Source of the DNA: Arthrobacter sp. N199823
GTDB taxonomy: Bacteria > Actinomycetota > Actinomycetes > Actinomycetales > Micrococcaceae
Length of the DNA stretch: 64,000 nt
Direction: 5' to 3'
Assembly: GCF_002929705.1 (NCBI RefSeq)
Contig: NZ_PJIN01000009.1
Span: 62,001-126,000, forward strand
Position numbers and translations under genes: made by a program
In this document: one piece after another, positions 41,521 to 49,978 of the stretch
Layout of the letters: every line of letters begins with the position of its first letter
Numbering within the stretch: the stretch's first letter is position 1
Notes under the pieces: model-generated
Database searches by the model: none
The model's input: only the letters and a program-made list of their open reading frames with translations
What the model was told of the DNA's origin: nothing

Positions 41521-41526
41521 AGTTTA
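41521..41526 (-). promoter_or_regulatory. -10 box of the PASTA kinase gene, probably leaderless
   Basis: TAAACT on the minus strand, six bases before the GTG start. No convincing -35 is visible, so confidence is low. Confidence 0.4.
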
Positions 41527-41539
41527 GGAGCACAAACGT

Positions 41540-41576
41540 AAAGGGGCCGCCAGCAACACTGCGCTGGGGCCCCTTT
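41540..41576 (-). terminator. Terminator of the LysM transglycosylase gene
   Basis: A long stem, AAAGGGGCC with GGCCCCTTT plus inner CCAGC/GCTGG around an 8-base loop, lies between the stop of the upstream LysM gene and the kinase gene start. It follows the stop codon on the minus strand by about 32 bp. Confidence 0.7.
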
Positions 41577-41608
41577 TCGTTGAGAGCGTACTGCTTCCTC
41601 GTCCTGAT

Positions 41609-43234
41609 TTAGCGGAACAGGTTCCGGTTTGCCTTGATACCGGCAACGTAGTTCACCGTATCCGGGTACATCCCGTACAGGTGGACCGAGTATTCCCCTT
41701 GGTAGTAACCGGCAATAGCCAGGTCCTCGCTGGGGGCTCCGCGCAGCAATGCGCGGATGATGGCCACGCCTGCTGTCACGTTGTCGTACGGGTCCAACAG
41801 GTTCAGCTTGCGGCCCACCAGTCCCGATGCCCAATCGCCGGCGTCGGGAATGACCTGCATGGTGCCAATGGCATTGGCGGGGGAGACCGACTGGTGGTTG
41901 AAGCCGGATTCCTGCTGTGCGAACGCCATAGCCAGGGCGGGGTCAACACCCATCTTGGAGGCTGTGCTGGAGACGATCTGTTTCATCTGCGCACGGGTGG
42001 GAGAGGGCGCGGCCAGCAGAGCAGCCTTGTTCTTATTGGCATCTGCTACTACCGCGGCAGGGTAGGTGTAGTGCAGGAACGTGCTGGGCACCTCCTGCTC
42101 CGGCGTGAGGGCCGGCTTCGGCGCAATGGGCGTGATCGAGCTTGAATTGGACTTCAGGCCCGGGATGGTGAGGACCTTGCCGGGGTAAATCACGCCGTTG
42201 ACAGTGATGCCGTTGGCTGAGGCCAAAGCGGAGAGGCTCACGCCATGCTTGGCGGCAATGGCGCCCAGAGTATCGCCGGACTTGATGGTGTACTTGCCGC
42301 TTGTGGTGGCCTTGGGTGCCGCCGTTGACGGGGCCGACGGCGTTGCCGCCTTGGCGGTGCCGCCTACCTTGATCTTCTGGCCGGGGTAGATCACGGAGCT
42401 GCCGTTGAGCCCGTTCAGCGAGAAGATCGAGCCCAGGCTGACGTTGTGCTTGCTGGCAATACCGCTGAGCGTGTCCCCGGACTTGACTACGTAGCTTTGC
42501 GAACCGGATGAGGTGGCCTTGGGTGCCGCCGTTGACGGGGCCGACGGCGTTGCCGCCTTGGCAGTGCCGCCTACCTTGATCTTCTGGCCGGGGTAGATCA
42601 CGGAGCTGGCGTTGAGCCCGTTCAGCGAGAAGATCGAGCCCAGGCTGACCTTGTGCTTGCTGGCAATGCCGCTGAGCGTGTCCCCGGACTTAACCGTGTA
42701 GCTCGCGGCGGCTGTGGCGGTGGAGGCGGTGGGAGCGGCGGCAGTGGATTTGGCGGCTCCTGAGATCACTAGGACTTGTCCGGGGTAAATGATCGAAGCG
42801 TTGGAGAGTCTGTTCAAACTCAGGACCTTCGATGTGCTGACGCCGTGCTTGGCCGCGATGGCAGAGACGGTATCACCGGACTTAACGGTGTACCGAACGT
42901 TGGCGGCCGTTTTGGCAATGAGCGCCTGCGCCACCTGTGTCTGGGCTACGAGAGGCGTGGCGGTCACTGCTGTTGGCAAGGAGCTGGCAACCACGGCTGC
43001 CGGAATGCTGGAGGATTTGGCCTGCACTTGCGCAGTTCGCGCCTGAATGGCGGCCAACACGTCTGCGGAGTTCAGAGCTCCATGGCTACCGTGCGGTTGA
43101 GTTCCGGGGTGGGTGGGGGCTGCAGTCGCTGGGACCGCCATCGCCAGAGACGAGAGCATAACAACGGGAATAGCTGCTGTGGCAACGGCGGCAAGCTGCT
43201 TGCCGGTGTTGGCAGACGGGCGTGTTGGAGTCAT
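41609..43234 (-). CDS. Secreted LysM lytic transglycosylase
   Basis: A 541-residue exported cell-wall enzyme. A Sec signal peptide (hydrophobic AAVATAAIPVVMLSSLAMAVPATAA) is followed by four LysM domains with KSGDT motifs (VRYTVKSGDTVSAIAAKHG and three more), which bind peptidoglycan. The C-terminal SLT domain has the catalytic Glu in AFAQQESGFN, then NAIGTMQVIP and the usual NLLDPYDNVTAGVAIIRAL. ATG 43234 has GAGG upstream; GTG 43255 gives a 7-residue longer form and could be a leaderless start. LysM copies 2 and 3 come from a 207-bp tandem duplication. It neighbours the PASTA kinase, fitting cell-wall remodelling. Confidence 0.9.
   Translation of the reverse strand: MTPTRPSANTGKQLAAVATAAIPVVMLSSLAMAVPATAAPTHPGTQPHGSHGALNSADVLAAIQARTAQVQAKSSSIPAAVVASSLPTAVTATPLVAQTQVAQALIAKTAANVRYTVKSGDTVSAIAAKHGVSTSKVLSLNRLSNASIIYPGQVLVISGAAKSTAAAPTASTATAAASYTVKSGDTLSGIASKHKVSLGSIFSLNGLNASSVIYPGQKIKVGGTAKAATPSAPSTAAPKATSSGSQSYVVKSGDTLSGIASKHNVSLGSIFSLNGLNGSSVIYPGQKIKVGGTAKAATPSAPSTAAPKATTSGKYTIKSGDTLGAIAAKHGVSLSALASANGITVNGVIYPGKVLTIPGLKSNSSSITPIAPKPALTPEQEVPSTFLHYTYPAAVVADANKNKAALLAAPSPTRAQMKQIVSSTASKMGVDPALAMAFAQQESGFNHQSVSPANAIGTMQVIPDAGDWASGLVGRKLNLLDPYDNVTAGVAIIRALLRGAPSEDLAIAGYYQGEYSVHLYGMYPDTVNYVAGIKANRNLFR
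42308..42721 (-). repeat. 207-bp tandem duplication covering LysM units
   Basis: Copies start at 42308 and 42515. The words GGCCTTGGGTGCCGCCG and CTACCTTGATCTTC recur 207 bp apart, equal to 69 codons, so the frame is kept. It duplicates one LysM domain plus its Ala/Pro linker. Confidence 0.85.
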
Positions 43235-43398
43235 GGGTGTGGACCTCGAGTTCACGTTGCTGATGTTACTAGTGGTGTTGAAGTTACTAGTGAGACTACT
43301 GGGAATTTACACCAAAGGTCGGTACAAAGGGAGTTAAAGTCACATAAAGGGCTTTAATATGTGCACTCCAGCACAATATTCACACGCACGTTACCAAT
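43235..43398. promoter_or_regulatory. Divergent promoter region with GTTACTAGTG direct repeats
   Basis: GTTACTAGTG occurs at 43265-43274 and 43283-43292, 18 bp apart, upstream of the transglycosylase gene and divergent from the Rv2175c-like gene. This is an operator candidate; no promoter boxes are assigned with confidence. Confidence 0.4.
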
Positions 43399-43770
43399 AT
43401 GTGGGAACCTTTGAGGGTGAGTAATCTTGAATCAGTAGTCAGCGAATGGCTGCCCTTGCCCGATGTTGCCCAGAAACTTGATGTTTCGGTAACCAAAGTC
43501 CATGCCCTCGTCAAAGACGGCTCCTTGCTGGCCGCACGCATTGGAGAGCGCAACATTCGCGCCGTTCCTGCGGCGTTCATCGTCGAGGACCACATCTTGG
43601 AAAGCCTCCGCGGTACCATCACGGTGCTCCAAGACGCAGGTTTTGAAGATGAGGAAGCCATCGAGTGGCTCTTCACAGCGGATGAGTCCCTGCCGGGGCG
43701 TCCCATTGACGCCTTGCATGCAGGCCGGAAAACAGAAATCCGTCGACGCGCAGGCGCCCTCGGCTGGTAA
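43399..43770 (+). CDS. Rv2175c-like helix-turn-helix DNA-binding protein
   Basis: A 123-residue protein with an N-terminal helix-turn-helix (WLPLPDVAQKLDVSVTKVHALVKDGSLLAARIGERNIRAVPAAFI) and a C-terminal helical part ending RTEIRRRAGALGW-like (here GRKTEIRRRAGALGW). It matches the Rv2175c family, small DNA-binding substrates of the PknL kinase, and a PknL-like kinase gene is 1.9 kb away. The start is uncertain: ATG 43399 or GTG 43417 (in frame, nearer the conserved part). Confidence 0.85.
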   Translation: MWEPLRVSNLESVVSEWLPLPDVAQKLDVSVTKVHALVKDGSLLAARIGERNIRAVPAAFIVEDHILESLRGTITVLQDAGFEDEEAIEWLFTADESLPGRPIDALHAGRKTEIRRRAGALGW

Positions 43771-43796
43771 GAATCCCCGCTTGTATAGAATCACTG

Positions 43797-43830
43797 ACGC
43801 TGCTGGGTTGTTTCGGCAAACCAGCAGCGT
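43797..43830. terminator. Hairpin downstream of the Rv2175c-like gene
   Basis: ACGCTGCTGG at 43797-43806 pairs with CCAGCAGCGT at 43821-43830 around a 14-base loop, 27 bp after the stop. No T-run follows. Confidence 0.5.
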
Positions 43831-43956
43831 GAGCTGCTCTGGTGAATACTTGCCAGGCGCGGCACTATTAACCGGCCAGCTATCCGGAGAGCCGCTATGG
43901 TTCTACACCAGCCACAGCGGTCCCTCAGATCGGAACCTGTTGCTCGCTAAGTGGGA

Positions 43957-45060
43957 TCAGGACGTTCTCGATACGGCGCTCTGACCCAAGGCCAGCAGTG
44001 CTTCGCGCACAGTTTCTGAAACGGGTAGTTCTGCCAAAGCCGTGAAGGCATCTGTGCTCAGCGCAGCAATCATTTCCTCGGTGCGCTCCAGGGCGCCTGT
44101 TTCAAGCATGATGGCGCATAGCTTGGCAATCTCGGCTTCGCTCAGATCCTGACGTCCCAAGTTTTGGTCAACAAAGTCACGGTCCGCTTCCCCAGCTGCA
44201 TCGATGGTCAGCCCCACCAAAACCGTGCGCTTGCCTTCTCGTAGGTCATCGCCAGCCGGTTTCCCGGTCTGAGCCGGATCTCCGAAGACGCCCAAGACGT
44301 CGTCGCGCAGCTGAAAAGCCTCGCCAAGCGGCAGGGCAAAGGCGCTGTAACTATTGAGCATGGAGTCGTCGGCGCCGGCCAAGGCTCCGCCCAACACCAA
44401 CGGGTGCTCGGAAGAATATTTAGCGCTCTTATAGCGAATAATGGCCGACGCTCTAGCAACAGCTGTTTCGTGAGGTTTCGAGGGCCCAGCCACTTCCTCC
44501 AGAATATCCAAATACTGCCCGGCCATGACTTCGGTGCGCATAATGTTGAAGACGTCCCTGGCCCGGCTAGATGAGCCGGTATCGATGCGGGAGAACATTT
44601 CTTCGCTCAGCGAGAGGCAAAGATCGCCGGTGAGAATGGCTGCGGCATGACCGAACCGCTCGTTGTCCAGAGACCATTTACTATCAGTGTGCAAAGTGCT
44701 GAATCGTTTGTGAACACTGGGACCGCCGCGGCGAGTGTCTGAACGGTCGATGATGTCATCATGAATCAGTGCCGCAGCTTGGAAGAGTTCCAAGGCAGCG
44801 CCGGCCTGGATGACGGCGGGTGCATCGGCGGCGCCACCGGCACCGCGCCAACCCCAGTAACACAGCAGAGCTCGCATGCGTTTGCCGCCGGTGACGAGGG
44901 TCTTGATGGAGTCAACCAGAACTAGAGTTGCCGGAGAGATTTGCGCCAGAAGCTCATGTTTTTCTGCCAGAAAGCTATTGAGCTGCTGTGCCACCGCCGC
45001 AATGAATGCATCGTGTTCGCCGGCAATGGAGACGTCTGACTGGGCAGGCGTGTGGTTCAT
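43957..45060 (-). CDS. Polyprenyl diphosphate synthase
   Basis: A 367-residue trans-isoprenyl diphosphate synthase that extends allylic diphosphates with isopentenyl diphosphate (for menaquinone, carotenoid or lipid-carrier side chains). The first Asp-rich motif is LIHDDIIDRSDTRRGGPSVHKRF (Asp101, Asp102) and the second is LRDDVLGVFGD. ATG 45060 is preferred to an upstream TTG. It corresponds in position to mycobacterial idsA2. Product chain length cannot be read reliably. Confidence 0.92.
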   Translation of the reverse strand: MNHTPAQSDVSIAGEHDAFIAAVAQQLNSFLAEKHELLAQISPATLVLVDSIKTLVTGGKRMRALLCYWGWRGAGGAADAPAVIQAGAALELFQAAALIHDDIIDRSDTRRGGPSVHKRFSTLHTDSKWSLDNERFGHAAAILTGDLCLSLSEEMFSRIDTGSSSRARDVFNIMRTEVMAGQYLDILEEVAGPSKPHETAVARASAIIRYKSAKYSSEHPLVLGGALAGADDSMLNSYSAFALPLGEAFQLRDDVLGVFGDPAQTGKPAGDDLREGKRTVLVGLTIDAAGEADRDFVDQNLGRQDLSEAEIAKLCAIMLETGALERTEEMIAALSTDAFTALAELPVSETVREALLALGQSAVSRTS

Positions 45061-45138
45061 GCGCTCAAGGTTCCTTGCTGTGGGAGGTGCCGACTGTGAC
45101 GGCGGCAAATTATGGGGACAGGCCGGACTGCTGAGTGC

Positions 45139-45711
45139 CTACTTCATTGAGGCTGGCAGCAATGTGGCGCCGACGGTAAAGGTGGACGTCGCCGACGTCA
45201 CCACCACCGAGACGGTGATGATTTCCTCACCAGCAGCGCGAACGTATGTCTTGAGCGGAACGCCGTCCACAGCATCTCCTGGCTGAGCCTTGAAGCCCTG
45301 AGCGGTGAATGACTTGGTGTAGAACGCCAGGATCTGCGCCGGGGTCTCGGTGGTAGTAGCCGTCAGCGACGTTGTTGAAACGGTGCTGCCCGTTTCGAGG
45401 CTGGAAGCCTGAATTTGTGCACCCTTGGGCAGCGGAATCACCTTGGCGGGGAAGCCGGCGACCAATTCTTTGATGGCCGTCTGGGCAGTAGCAGTAGCAG
45501 TTGCTGTGCTGCTGGCTGATGCTGAACTAGAAGTAGCGGAAGAAGACGTTGCAGCCACGGTTGCACCAGAAGTTGCGGACGCGCTCGTGGTGGTCCCGTC
45601 CGGTTCGCCGGCACCGGAACACGCAGCCAAGAGCAAAGCTGTGGAGACTGCGGCGGCTGCCAGCAGCTGCTTGCGGCGGGGTGCCAGTGCGCGAAGCGGG
45701 GTGGGATTCAT
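45139..45711 (-). CDS. Lipoprotein of unknown function
   Basis: A 190-residue lipoprotein. The signal peptide ends in lipobox LLAAC with lipidated Cys31, a Ser/Thr/Ala-rich linker follows (~35-80), then a folded C-terminal domain (VIPLPKGAQIQASSLETGSTVSTTSLTATTTETPAQILAFYTKSFTAQGFKAQPGDAVDG...). AAGGAA precedes ATG 45711. The fold resembles small lipoproteins with PepSY-like or SCP-like alpha/beta units, but I do not assign a family. Confidence 0.8.
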   Translation of the reverse strand: MNPTPLRALAPRRKQLLAAAAVSTALLLAACSGAGEPDGTTTSASATSGATVAATSSSATSSSASASSTATATATAQTAIKELVAGFPAKVIPLPKGAQIQASSLETGSTVSTTSLTATTTETPAQILAFYTKSFTAQGFKAQPGDAVDGVPLKTYVRAAGEEIITVSVVVTSATSTFTVGATLLPASMK

Positions 45712-45827
45712 GACTGATTTCCTTAGCTGCAGGTGCCGGGTCGGTGACATCTTCATCAGTTTACCCATGTTGGGCAGCGCCGCCCTTGCTGTGTTGCGTT
45801 CCTCACCCCGGTGGGCTGTGGCAACGA

Positions 45828-45862
45828 TTGGGTGCACCAAGCGGGTTCACTAGACTGAGCGT
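45828..45862 (+). promoter_or_regulatory. Promoter of dinB, probably leaderless
   Basis: TTGGGT (45828-45833), 17-bp spacer, TAGACT (45851-45856), then six bases to the GTG start. No LexA-type box is obvious in this stretch. Confidence 0.55.
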
Positions 45863-47080
45863 GTGAATCAGCCCGAACTACCTGCGGAGCCGCCCGCCCT
45901 CGACCAGGGAGGGTGCACCATCATGCATGTGGACATGGACGCCTTCTTTGTCGCAGCGGAACTGCGTACACGCCCGGAACTCAAGGGGAAGATGGTCATT
46001 GTGGGCCATCCCGAGGGGCGGTCAGTAGTATTGTCAGCTTCCTACGAAGCCCGCGCCCGTGGCGTCCGTTCAGCCATGCCCATGTCCACGGCACAGCGGA
46101 TCTGCCCAGCCGCCGTCGTTATTGCCCCACAGCACCAGCTCTACCAGCAGATTTCCGGCCAGATCATGGGGATCTTTCATTCCATTACTGACACAGTGGA
46201 GCAGCTCAGTGTTGACGAGGCGTTTCTGGATGTCAGCGGATCCCTGCGCCGGCTGGGGACGCCGCTGGAGATTGGCGCCCAGATTCGTGCTCGGATTTCC
46301 GCCGAACTGGGCATAACGGCCTCGGTGGGCATTGCATCCAGCAAATTTGTTGCCAAGGTAGCCTCCACCCGGTGCAAGCCGAACGGGATGCTGCTGATCG
46401 AAAAGTCCCGCACGGTAGAATATTTGCACACCCTCCCCGTGGAAGCGCTCTGGGGCGTGGGAGAGAAGACCCGCCAGTCACTTGCCCGGCTGGGGATCTT
46501 CACCGTTGCCGACGTCGCTGGGACACCGCTCTCCACCCTGCAACGGGCGTTGGGAGTCACCGGCGCGAACCTGCACGCCCTTGCATGGGGGATCGATCCG
46601 CGGCCTGTCACCCCTGCTCACCAGGAGAAGAGCATTGGTGCCGAAGAGACCTTCGCCGTTGACACGCACGACGACGAGATCCTCACCCGTGAGTTGCTGA
46701 GGCTCTCACACCGGGTGGCCACAAGAATGCGCCAAGGGGCTTTTAGCGGGCGGACCGTCGCGCTGAAAGTTAAGTACGCCGACTTTTCCACCATCAGCCG
46801 CTCACGAACTCTCGGAGCAGGGACAGATAACGCGGCAACCATTTACGGCGCGGCAGTAGGGCTGTTGCAGGGACTCGGACCGCGATCCCAAGCGGTGCGG
46901 CTGATCGGCGTTCGCATGGAAAAGCTCGAAGCTGTCCACGATGTTCCGTTGCAACTTGAGTTGGATCCGCGGGATGAGCATTCACGCAACGCGCAGGCAG
47001 TGGGGGATGCCATTGCTGCCCGCTTTGGAAGCGCCAAAATTGGTCCCGCCAGGCTCCTGAAACCCCGGGATCAGCCTTAG
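45863..47080 (+). CDS. dinB: DNA polymerase IV (translesion Y-family)
   Basis: A 405-residue Y-family polymerase for damage bypass. It has MHVDMDAFFVAAELRTRPELKG (catalytic Asps in HVDMD), the SYEARARGVRSAMP motif, SVDEAFLDVS, a helix-hairpin-helix region (ALWGVGEKTRQSLARLGIFTVADVAG), and the little finger domain. The C-terminus lacks a clear clamp-binding extension. The start is GTG 45863, set by the promoter spacing. Confidence 0.95.
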   Translation: MNQPELPAEPPALDQGGCTIMHVDMDAFFVAAELRTRPELKGKMVIVGHPEGRSVVLSASYEARARGVRSAMPMSTAQRICPAAVVIAPQHQLYQQISGQIMGIFHSITDTVEQLSVDEAFLDVSGSLRRLGTPLEIGAQIRARISAELGITASVGIASSKFVAKVASTRCKPNGMLLIEKSRTVEYLHTLPVEALWGVGEKTRQSLARLGIFTVADVAGTPLSTLQRALGVTGANLHALAWGIDPRPVTPAHQEKSIGAEETFAVDTHDDEILTRELLRLSHRVATRMRQGAFSGRTVALKVKYADFSTISRSRTLGAGTDNAATIYGAAVGLLQGLGPRSQAVRLIGVRMEKLEAVHDVPLQLELDPRDEHSRNAQAVGDAIAARFGSAKIGPARLLKPRDQP

Positions 47081-47327
47081 CTGGCGGAGCTGTTCGGTAA
47101 CTTCAAGATAGCGTCAAGACACCGACGTCACACTGGGTACCAGTTCGGCACTTTCACGCCTATTGTTAGTACTAGAAGTTGACACTTTGACAGCTTCAAT
47201 GCTGTTGGCACTCAAGCCGTCAGAATCAAGAGCGGAATCCGCAATTGCCCTGGCAACTCGGGAACTAACACTGATGTCAAGGCGTTAACGAGTCAAGTGC
47301 CACGGTTCTGACCTGAAGGAGGTCGTC

Positions 47328-47705
47328 ATGCCCCTCTCTGAGCACGAACAGAGATTGCTGGATCAACTAGAGCAGCAACTGCATGCTGAAGATCCAAAAT
47401 TTGCCAATGCCTTGTCGAGCTCGCCGGCGCGCTCAATGTCGACGCGAAACGTAGTCATTGGCGTCTTGGTGATGATTGTTGGGCTGCTCATACTGCTCGG
47501 CGGTGTGGCGACGCAACTGATAGTTGTGGGTGTTTTGGGCTTCCTCGTCATGGGTGCGGGGGTCTATTTCGCAGTTTCGAAAGCAAAATCCAGCGATGCA
47601 GGACCAGCCGCGAGTAAAGACGGAGTCAAGTCTGCAGCGAAGCAGAAGAGTGGTTTCATGAGCAACCTCGAAGAAAAGTGGGACGAACGGCGTCGGGAGC
47701 AGTAA
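47328..47705 (+). CDS. DUF3040 membrane protein
   Basis: A 125-residue protein with the DUF3040 opening MPLSEHEQRLLDQLEQQLHAEDPKFA, two membrane segments (VVIGVLVMIVGLLILLGGVATQ and LIVVGVLGFLVMGAGVYFAV) and a basic tail. AAGGAGG precedes the ATG. This family commonly lies just ahead of mraZ in actinobacteria. The 247 bp before it contain TTGACA at 47179-47184, a promoter candidate with no clear -10. Confidence 0.92.
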   Translation: MPLSEHEQRLLDQLEQQLHAEDPKFANALSSSPARSMSTRNVVIGVLVMIVGLLILLGGVATQLIVVGVLGFLVMGAGVYFAVSKAKSSDAGPAASKDGVKSAAKQKSGFMSNLEEKWDERRREQ

Positions 47706-47751
47706 CTCCGCTTTAACGCTTCACCCCGTTAGTCAACAAGTCGTCATCCTT

Positions 47752-47813
47752 GAGACGGCGTTGGCGGATGGAGACAATGTTTGAGCATTGTCTCCATCCG
47801 CCAACGCCGTCTC
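47752..47813 (+). terminator. Rho-independent terminator after the DUF3040 gene
   Basis: A perfect 28-bp stem (47752-47779 with 47786-47813) around a TTTGAG loop, followed by TTTT. The most convincing terminator in the window. Confidence 0.92.
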
Positions 47814-47817
47814 TTTT

Positions 47818-48103
47818 GCGTTACTAGGGTTGGTGCGTCTTGGACAGTGGCCCGGCGCAGCTTCCCGGAGCCCATCACGCCCCCACCTGTTCTCCCTCCG
47901 CTGTCCACTCCCGGATGCTCCTTTTTCCTCCCCGGCGGGTCACGACGAGCCCAAAAGTAGTGCTGGAGTGGTTCTTGAGCCACATTTTCGGCTACAGCCG
48001 GCGTCATTATTGACTTTTCCCTCCACCGTTTGTTGTGCCAAAACATCGCCGCCATCACGCGGAATTTACTCGCGACACGGTGACGAAATCAGGCCTTATG
48101 AAG
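47818..48103. other. Noncoding region between terminator and mra promoter
   Basis: About 290 bp without a gene. I see no other strong signal besides C-rich stretches; the mra promoter follows at 48104. Confidence 0.5.
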
Positions 48104-48135
48104 TTGACGGTGGAGGATTGTGGAGTAATGTGGAG
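48104..48135 (+). promoter_or_regulatory. mra promoter with three MraZ-type boxes
   Basis: TTGACG (48104-48109), 16-bp spacer and TAATGT (48126-48131). GTGGAG repeats at 48110-48115, 48120-48125 and 48130-48135, exactly 10 bp apart, fall across the promoter. MraZ represses its own operon by binding closely spaced TGG-containing direct repeats, so this is the expected autoregulatory operator of the division cluster. Confidence 0.8.
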
Positions 48136-48197
48136 CACGTAAGAGGGGAATGGGGCTGGATTGGTCAAAAGCTCTCAACAATGAAGGCGGTGTCGGG

Positions 48198-48629
48198 TTG
48201 TTTCTCGGAACACACTCACCGCGTCTTGATGAGAAGGGACGGATCATTCTGCCCGCTAAATTCCGGGAGGAATTATCCAGCGGCCTGGTCTTAACCAAAG
48301 GGCAGGAAAACTGTATTTACGTGTTCAGCGCACGGGAGTTTGAAAAGGTGCTGGCTCAGATGCAGGATGCGCCACTGTCCAACATGGCGGCCCGTGACTA
48401 CATTCGAATCTTCCTGTCTGGGGCCTCTGATGAGGTTCCGGATAAGCAGGGGCGGGTCACCATTCCAGCGGCTTTGCGTTCCTACGCAGGGCTGGAGAAG
48501 GAACTGGTCGTCATTGGCGCAGGTAGCAGGGCTGAGATCTGGGATGCACCTTCCTGGAACGAATACTTGGCAGCCAAGGAGATGGCCTTCTCGGCAACAG
48601 ACGAGTTGGGTATTCCAGGCATTAGTTAG
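48198..48629 (+). CDS. mraZ: Transcriptional regulator MraZ
   Basis: A 143-residue AbrB/MazE-fold regulator of the dcw cluster. It holds the two MraZ half-domains: [25 protein letters not shown] and [25 protein letters not shown]. The frame is open to an ATG at 48150, but that start would add 16 atypical residues with the ribosome site too close. TTG 48198 gives the canonical [11 protein letters not shown] start and 143-residue length, with AAGGCGG 7 bases upstream. It probably binds the boxes at 48110-48135. Confidence 0.95.
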   Translation: MFLGTHSPRLDEKGRIILPAKFREELSSGLVLTKGQENCIYVFSAREFEKVLAQMQDAPLSNMAARDYIRIFLSGASDEVPDKQGRVTIPAALRSYAGLEKELVVIGAGSRAEIWDAPSWNEYLAAKEMAFSATDELGIPGIS

Positions 48630-48979
48630 TGCCTGAGAGGCCAAGCGCAAAACAGCACCAAACAGCACCAAACAGCAGCAATGAACAAGAGCAGCACGGC
48701 AATAACGGTGGTCTTGAATGAGATCTCCAGCCGCCCAGCAAGGCCGTCAAACCTGGCTCACCTTCCCCGGAGCCAGGCAGGACGGGGCTTGGCGCGGAGG
48801 GGGATCTGGTTTAAGACCGGCAACGGTCTCAAACCGGCACAGTGCAGCGACGCACGCGGGCCGCCTGAACCAGATCAGTACCAAGTAAGACCTGCAGGAA
48901 AATATTTATCGCCAGTGAGCAATGCCATGGGGGAACGAGAATCCCCTCCCGGTTTTGACCGAAGAGAAACGGAGTCGTG
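48630..48979 (+). other. mraZ-rsmH intergenic region with short repeats and a tetraloop hairpin
   Basis: A 350-bp gap with no gene. AACAGCACCA is repeated in tandem at 48651-48670, with a third variant to 48680. A hairpin at 48809-48834 pairs GTTTAAGACCG with CGGTCTCAAAC (one mismatch) around a GCAA loop of the GNRA class. It may be an attenuator or a processing site inside the operon. Confidence 0.55.
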
Positions 48980-49978
48980 ATGACGTCGGAAACCCCCACG
49001 CCACCTACGTCCGAACGCCACACTCCAGTTCTAAAAGATCGCTGCATCAACCTCCTGGCTCCTGCCTTTGAGGTGGCCCGAGCTGCGGGGCGCACCCCTG
49101 TTGTCATTGACGCCACGTTGGGCATGGGCGGGCACAGCGAAGCCATGTTGCAGCGCTACCCTGATTTGCATCTGATTGGCATCGATCGCGACACCGAAGC
49201 GTTGGGCTTGGCCGGAGAGCGGTTGTCACCGTTTAAGGACCGCACCGACCTGGTCCATGCGGTGTACGACGAGATTGCCGATGTTTTGGCCGACCTGGGG
49301 GTTCCCAGCATTGACGGCATCCTGATGGACCTCGGAGTCTCCTCCTTGCAACTTGATGAACGTGATCGCGGATTCGCTTACTCCTTCGATGCACCCCTTG
49401 ACATGCGCATGGACACCAGCCGCGGCCAGACAGCAGCCGATGTGATCAACAGCTACTCGGAAGAGGAGCTGGTGCGCATCATCCGCAAGTGGGGCGAGGA
49501 GAAGTTCGCCGGACGCATTGCCAATCACATTGTCGCCGCACGCGATAAGGCCCCGCTGACACGCACAGGGGAGCTGGTGGAGATCATCCGCAACGTTGTT
49601 CCCTCCGGAGCCGCCAAGACCGGTGGGCACCCTGCAAAACGGACGTTCCAAGCGCTGCGCATTGAAGTCAACGAGGAACTGAGCGTTCTCGAGACCGCGA
49701 TTCCCGCGGCCGTGGATGCTCTCAGCCTCCACGGCCGCGCTGTGGTGATGTCTTATCACTCGCTGGAAGACAAGATCGTCAAGGCCGTCTTCGCAGCAGG
49801 AGCCGCATCGTCGGCTCCTGCGGGATTCCCCGTGGAGCTCGAAGAGCACAAGGCCACCTTGAAACGCCTGACCAAGGGCACTGAAATACCAACAGCGCAG
49901 GAAATTGCAGAGAATCCAAGGGCAGCATCAGCACGCTTGCGGGCCGTGGAAAAGATCAGAATCAGGAGTGCCGTATGA
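48980..49978 (+). CDS. rsmH: 16S rRNA (cytosine(1402)-N(4))-methyltransferase
   Basis: A 332-residue S-adenosylmethionine-dependent methyltransferase (formerly MraW). It has [81 protein letters not shown] and the final [17 protein letters not shown] 48980 has GGAG 5 bases upstream; the adjacent GTG 48977 is an alternative. It overlaps ftsL by 4 bp. Confidence 0.96.
   Translation: MTSETPTPPTSERHTPVLKDRCINLLAPAFEVARAAGRTPVVIDATLGMGGHSEAMLQRYPDLHLIGIDRDTEALGLAGERLSPFKDRTDLVHAVYDEIADVLADLGVPSIDGILMDLGVSSLQLDERDRGFAYSFDAPLDMRMDTSRGQTAADVINSYSEEELVRIIRKWGEEKFAGRIANHIVAARDKAPLTRTGELVEIIRNVVPSGAAKTGGHPAKRTFQALRIEVNEELSVLETAIPAAVDALSLHGRAVVMSYHSLEDKIVKAVFAAGAASSAPAGFPVELEEHKATLKRLTKGTEIPTAQEIAENPRAASARLRAVEKIRIRSAV

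Noticed and set aside
43771-43984. Possible small plus-strand gene after the Rv2175c-like gene
   Set aside because: The open frame begins inside the Rv2175c-like gene in another frame, has no own ribosome site and ends inside the polyprenyl synthase gene. Its tail has a fairly normal composition, but there is not enough support.
48651-48680. CRISPR-like tandem repeats
   Set aside because: Only three 10-base copies without spacers and no cas genes; simple tandem repetition.
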